Assembly: GCA_019594195.1 (NCBI GenBank)
Contig: JAFDTP010000076.1
Coordinates: 1-7,846 of the forward strand
Origin: Thermoplasmata archaeon
GTDB taxonomy: Archaea > Thermoplasmatota > Thermoplasmata > Halarchaeoplasmatales > Halarchaeoplasmataceae
Direction: 5' to 3'
Length of the DNA stretch: 7,846 bases
Each line of letters opens with the position of its first letter. Positions within the stretch are counted from its first letter, which is position 1. This document shows positions 6,401 to 7,846 of the stretch, in pieces. The notes beneath the pieces were generated by a model, which saw nothing but the letters and a program-made list of their open reading frames with translations, was not told the DNA's origin and did no database searches. The position numbers and the translations under genes are program-made.

Positions 6401-7675
6401 CCAGAGCCACCGAGTAATCTAGATGTTGAGCACGTAGACTACGAGGATAACCTTTTGAGTTGGGATAAGAGCCCAGGAGATATAGAAGATGAAACAGACA
6501 GTGATGCTTCATCGCCTTCTCCAGATGCAACTCTCGAGGAAGCCGATTCTAGAAGTGGTCCAGGAGGAGTAGCGGATCCGACCGATCCAACTTCGATAGA
6601 TCCAGAATTGATCGGTCCAGAGAATGAAGACGAATGGCGCTGGTTATACGAAGGAGAATGGCGACCAGATGAAACAGACGATGGTATAGGTTTGACCAGC
6701 GAAGGCGTATGGTGGGGTGCAATAAGGATGGACCTTTCCGACGATATAGGTTTATCCTTCACTGATGTGGCTTACTATGACCATGAAGAGGCAGCCCATT
6801 ACGCACAAGGCTATGTTGCACCAGATGATGGTGACGCCCCGTCAGAAGATTGGATTCCTACTGAAGAGTACACGCCCACAGGTGCAGGTTGGGTGGAGTT
6901 AGAACTAGATGAACCTCTGGTGATTGAAGATCCTGGTGATTACTGGGTAGTGATGGAATTCGACGATATGGGTGATGGCTACTTCCCATTCGGATGTATA
7001 GAACCAGAAGTAGATAACGGTGGGTTAGTCAACATGGATAATCCACATGATCCCGGTTCTTGGGATAATCTAGGTGATTTTGGCCTTGATTACACCTGGG
7101 CTCTTGAATCGAGAGTCATACCGATGGACGTTTACTTCGATGTGGAGATCATTAACTATGATGGAGAAGTTGAACCAGGTGAAGAGGTCTTAGTAAATTA
7201 TTCAGTAGAGAATCTCGGACAAGAACAAGACACTCAGGACATAGAATTTTACGTTGATGGTGAATTGATAGATATTGAAGTGAATATAACTCTTGGATCT
7301 GGTGATATCTACGAGGGTTCTTTCACATGGCAGACCGATGAAGAGGATTTAGGTGATTATGATCTTATGGTCGCTAGCGAGGATAGTGAAGATGAAGTCA
7401 CTGTGATCGTAGGTGATCCAAAAAGAGTGTCCCATTATAACATCTACAGAGCAGATGCTGAGGGAGGTCCCTGGGGCGAACCGATAGATGAAGTTCACGC
7501 TGAAGGATCGGACAGTTACGAGTACTTTGATGAAGGTGCATGCGGTGACGATCCGTATTACTGGTACATTGTGAGAGCAGTAGCTGAAGATGGAGTAGAA
7601 GAGCAGAACGAAAACGCGGTGAGAGAACCAGAGGGAATCGTCTCCCGGATATATTTCAAATCCATAATAGTCTGA
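3401..7675 (+). CDS. Secreted KP-43-like subtilisin (S8) protease with multidomain C-terminal region
   Basis: A 1424-residue exported serine protease. A basic start and hydrophobic core (residues 14-33) form a signal peptide. Residues 47-285 contain three propeptide-like units, ending in a I9-style DVSYISEHNEVEL. The S8 domain has Asp340 (VAVADTGLG), His377 (GHGTHCTG), oxyanion Asn494 (SAGND) and Ser569 (GTSMSNP), so it should be active. Residues 639-794 match the jelly-roll domain after KP-43-type S8 domains (ALMNDLNLEV, NNVQNV, QDYALTVYNA). Then come two Ig/Kre9-like repeats (798-895, 901-997), the first half of a FnIII-like domain (999-1027), an acidic Ser/Pro linker, an unassigned beta-rich domain (1068-1239), a CARDB-like domain (1240-1338) and the second half of the FnIII (HYNIYRA to NENAVREPE, 1341-1411). 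The last dozen residues (VSRIYFKSIIV) resemble no domain or anchor. The mature protein is strongly acidic, as expected for an extracellular protein in salty water. Function: extracellular protein degradation. Regulation by the divergent STAND protein is inferred. The abrupt end next to an opposing coding frame suggests truncation. An in-frame GTG at 3392 is the alternative start. Confidence 0.9.
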   Translation: MKNNKIEGTKIKRCLVLLCVMILATSTLTVATGFFFPGESEQPVVGDGEIVLIQRAGPEDISQLNELDVNILDSYNNFVLVEAKEGDVVMLEEEGFTVNTLSTRTHISLGGQLHDVSDGELERLSDGEIIRPEIEYDVGEKGPYIVHMLGPINPEWREELEREGVEIVNYIPNYAYRVRMTPERADRVSELDFVDWVGFYPPEYKIQTDIEPGIVDINLVPGAGVESVEDIIEEVPIISSVALGSRGFQIRAEIIDQETFDELARHPDVSYISEHNEVELHDEMATQIIGGGTWFYPDDWEPGDNAYRNPDLPGEYAGDAGSYMNQVGYTGDGVVVAVADTGLGDGTTPDAGHDDFTGRVIGGYTFGSGGWEDGHGHGTHCTGSVGADTYYGTGQGYGFDDYYAAQGSAPEAELFAIQIFENGGSVIPADLMEIFEVAKQEADEPAYVHSNSWGSTAGHGTYTEQSAVFDAAVRDSNRDTEENEPMVITASAGNDGDTGVPPPASAKNIITVGATENYNSETDNPEYIAGFSSRGPVDDNRVKPDVQAPGSDVYSTMPGNDYGYMSGTSMSNPAVAGAAAVVVEWYEDEYGEKPSPAMVKSLLINTANPLDGDTEGSIPNGDEGWGMVDVSKLQNPYDDPVSFLLEDQDSLLETGDVDEHIVGVENDDEPLKITLTWTDQEAPDDTGSGTALMNDLNLEVISPSGDVYQGNAFAEDAGDESTWDYTYPNTDTMSVFDDSGDGWDDTNNVQNVYIHPDELESGAYTINVEGFDITEDANNDGEINQDYALTVYNAAEGPQIDLERPEGGEYWEVGDDEDILWETDEGAGEITEIDLEYSVDGGDSWQFIEEGYEDTGEYAWTVPDQTTEEALIRATVYDDQGDTDPGVDMSDEFTITDVTPPEVSLTRPEGGEEWHAGDLEDITWISDEGDEPIVSVDIEYSVDGGDTWGYIEEGIDDTGEYTWEIPDETSSESQIRVWVYCSENTADFDSSDDFDLIGFPPEPPSNLDVEHVDYEDNLLSWDKSPGDIEDETDSDASSPSPDATLEEADSRSGPGGVADPTDPTSIDPELIGPENEDEWRWLYEGEWRPDETDDGIGLTSEGVWWGAIRMDLSDDIGLSFTDVAYYDHEEAAHYAQGYVAPDDGDAPSEDWIPTEEYTPTGAGWVELELDEPLVIEDPGDYWVVMEFDDMGDGYFPFGCIEPEVDNGGLVNMDNPHDPGSWDNLGDFGLDYTWALESRVIPMDVYFDVEIINYDGEVEPGEEVLVNYSVENLGQEQDTQDIEFYVDGELIDIEVNITLGSGDIYEGSFTWQTDEEDLGDYDLMVASEDSEDEVTVIVGDPKRVSHYNIYRADAEGGPWGEPIDEVHAEGSDSYEYFDEGACGDDPYYWYIVRAVAEDGVEEQNENAVREPEGIVSRIYFKSIIV
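5792..6391 (+). repeat. Two tandem Ig/Kre9-like domains in the protease
   Basis: Two copies about 97 residues long repeat with a period of 309 bases (103 codons). Shared landmarks are RPEGGE-x-W, I-x-W, EYSVDGGD-(S/T)-W, IEEG, DTGEY-x-W and VPD/IPD. The DNA TACAGCGTTGACGG is identical at 5909-5922 and 6218-6231. The pattern PEGGE-W-G-x-I-W followed by STDGG-W is typical of extracellular Ser/Thr-rich Kre9/KNH-like beta-sandwich modules. The copies are well diverged elsewhere, so the duplication is not recent. Their likely role is as spacers or in substrate or surface binding. Confidence 0.75.
6482..7414 (+). other. Domain block inserted inside a FnIII-like domain of the protease
   Basis: Upstream, residues 999-1027 read PPEPPSNLDVEHVDYEDNLL then SWDKSPGD, the A-C strands of a FnIII fold. 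Downstream, residues 1341-1411 supply the rest (HYNIYRA, PWGEPI, YYWYIVRAVAEDG). The roughly 310 residues between consist of a Ser/Pro/Asp-rich linker (1028-1067), a beta-rich domain with many Trp and Tyr residues (1068-1239) that I cannot name, and a CARDB-like domain (VNYSVENLGQEQDTQDIEF, 1240-1338). The frame is continuous. The split-FnIII reading is based on the complementary strand patterns of the two halves. Confidence 0.5.
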
Positions 7676-7703
7676 ATTCACATCTATTGTCTCGGGTATA
7701 TCT
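7637..7703. repeat. Imperfect direct repeat flanking the protease 3' junction
   Basis: ATCGTCTCCCGGATATATTT (7637-7656) and ATTGTCTCGGGTATATCT (7686-7703) align with a short gap and a few mismatches, 49 bases apart. The protease stop (7673-7675) and the point where the opposing InlB-type frame begins both lie between or beside them. This could be a recombination footprint, or by chance a short duplicated coding segment. Confidence 0.35.
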
Positions 7704-7846
7704 CCAGTCCACTCATCGAACTCATAACCAGCATACGGTAATGCCTCGATGGTTACATCGGTGCCCTCAGTGAACGTATAAGTACCCGGTTCAGGATCAG
7801 TTGTTCCTCCGTCTTCAGGATCTACATTTATGGTTAAATTGTATTC
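7637..7846 (-). CDS. InlB-type (Listeria-Bacteroides) repeat protein, 3' part, end unclear
   Basis: The minus strand is open from the window edge and encodes EYNLTINVDPEDGG, then TYTFTEGTDVTIEALP and GYEFDEWTGDIPE. This is the consensus of divergent InlB B-repeats, found in exported surface proteins of bacteria and archaea. After TGDIPETIDV the expected continuation (an acidic turn and a strand such as ITITMDEDK) is missing. The frame instead runs antisense through the protease gene to a stop at 7349, with no sign that the antisense part is real protein. So I bound the feature near the junction. The start, signal peptide and any anchor lie outside the window. It may be the cut end of a separate surface protein, or a piece of the protease's own C-terminal region now inverted. 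The repeat identity is firm; the gene's boundary is not. Confidence 0.6.

Noticed and set aside
7349..7681. Minus-strand open frame antisense to the protease 3' end.
   Set aside because: Within the protease gene its translation has no domain character and mirrors the plus-strand codons. Only the part beyond about 7676 shows real homology. It is kept as an unresolved 3' end of the InlB-type gene, not as a separate gene.
1..7846. tRNA or rRNA genes, CRISPR arrays, insertion sequences or attachment sites.
   Set aside because: I saw no cloverleaf-like gene, regularly spaced repeat array, transposase motif or integrase-type site on either strand by reading. Short structured RNAs cannot be excluded without a covariance search.

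Overview
The window looks archaeal, most likely a euryarchaeal or Thermoplasmatota-like lineage from a saline or marine sediment setting. The signs are GA-rich Shine-Dalgarno and TATA-like promoter elements, a winged-helix/AAA/TPR regulator of a type I associate with uncultured archaea, and a very large, strongly acidic exported protease built from Ig-like, CARDB and FnIII-type modules. The lineage is inferred from protein style, not from a marker gene.

Layout: (1) Positions 1-165 hold the C-terminal end of a plus-strand glycine dehydrogenase subunit 2 gene (gcvPB). (2) Positions 166-237 are a short convergent intergenic stretch with a small stem-loop and T-runs, a plausible shared terminator. 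(3) Positions 238-3237 on the minus strand encode a 999-residue STAND-type signalling ATPase: N-terminal winged helix, P-loop NTPase, then a long TPR array broken by a 39-residue segment that does not match TPR. (4) Positions 3241-3400 form a divergent promoter region rich in short repeats spaced 19-21 bp apart. (5) Positions 3401-7675 on the plus strand encode a 1424-residue secreted subtilisin-like (S8, KP-43-like) protease with an intact catalytic set, a threefold propeptide, and a long multidomain C-terminal part in which a FnIII-like domain appears split by about 310 residues of other domains. (6) From about 7676 to the window end, the minus strand encodes an InlB-type (Listeria-Bacteroides) repeat whose reading frame runs head-on into the 3' end of the protease gene. 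This junction does not look like two ordinary gene ends.

Working together (inference): an exported protease digests protein outside the cell, and glycine cleavage is one route for using the amino acids released. The STAND regulator, divergent from the protease and sharing its repeat-rich promoter region, is a natural candidate for its controller. The two places most worth a second look are the repeat-phased divergent promoter and the abrupt 3' junction of the protease gene, which could be a DNA inversion, a recombination scar or an assembly chimera. I recognised no RNA gene, CRISPR array, insertion sequence or attachment site.
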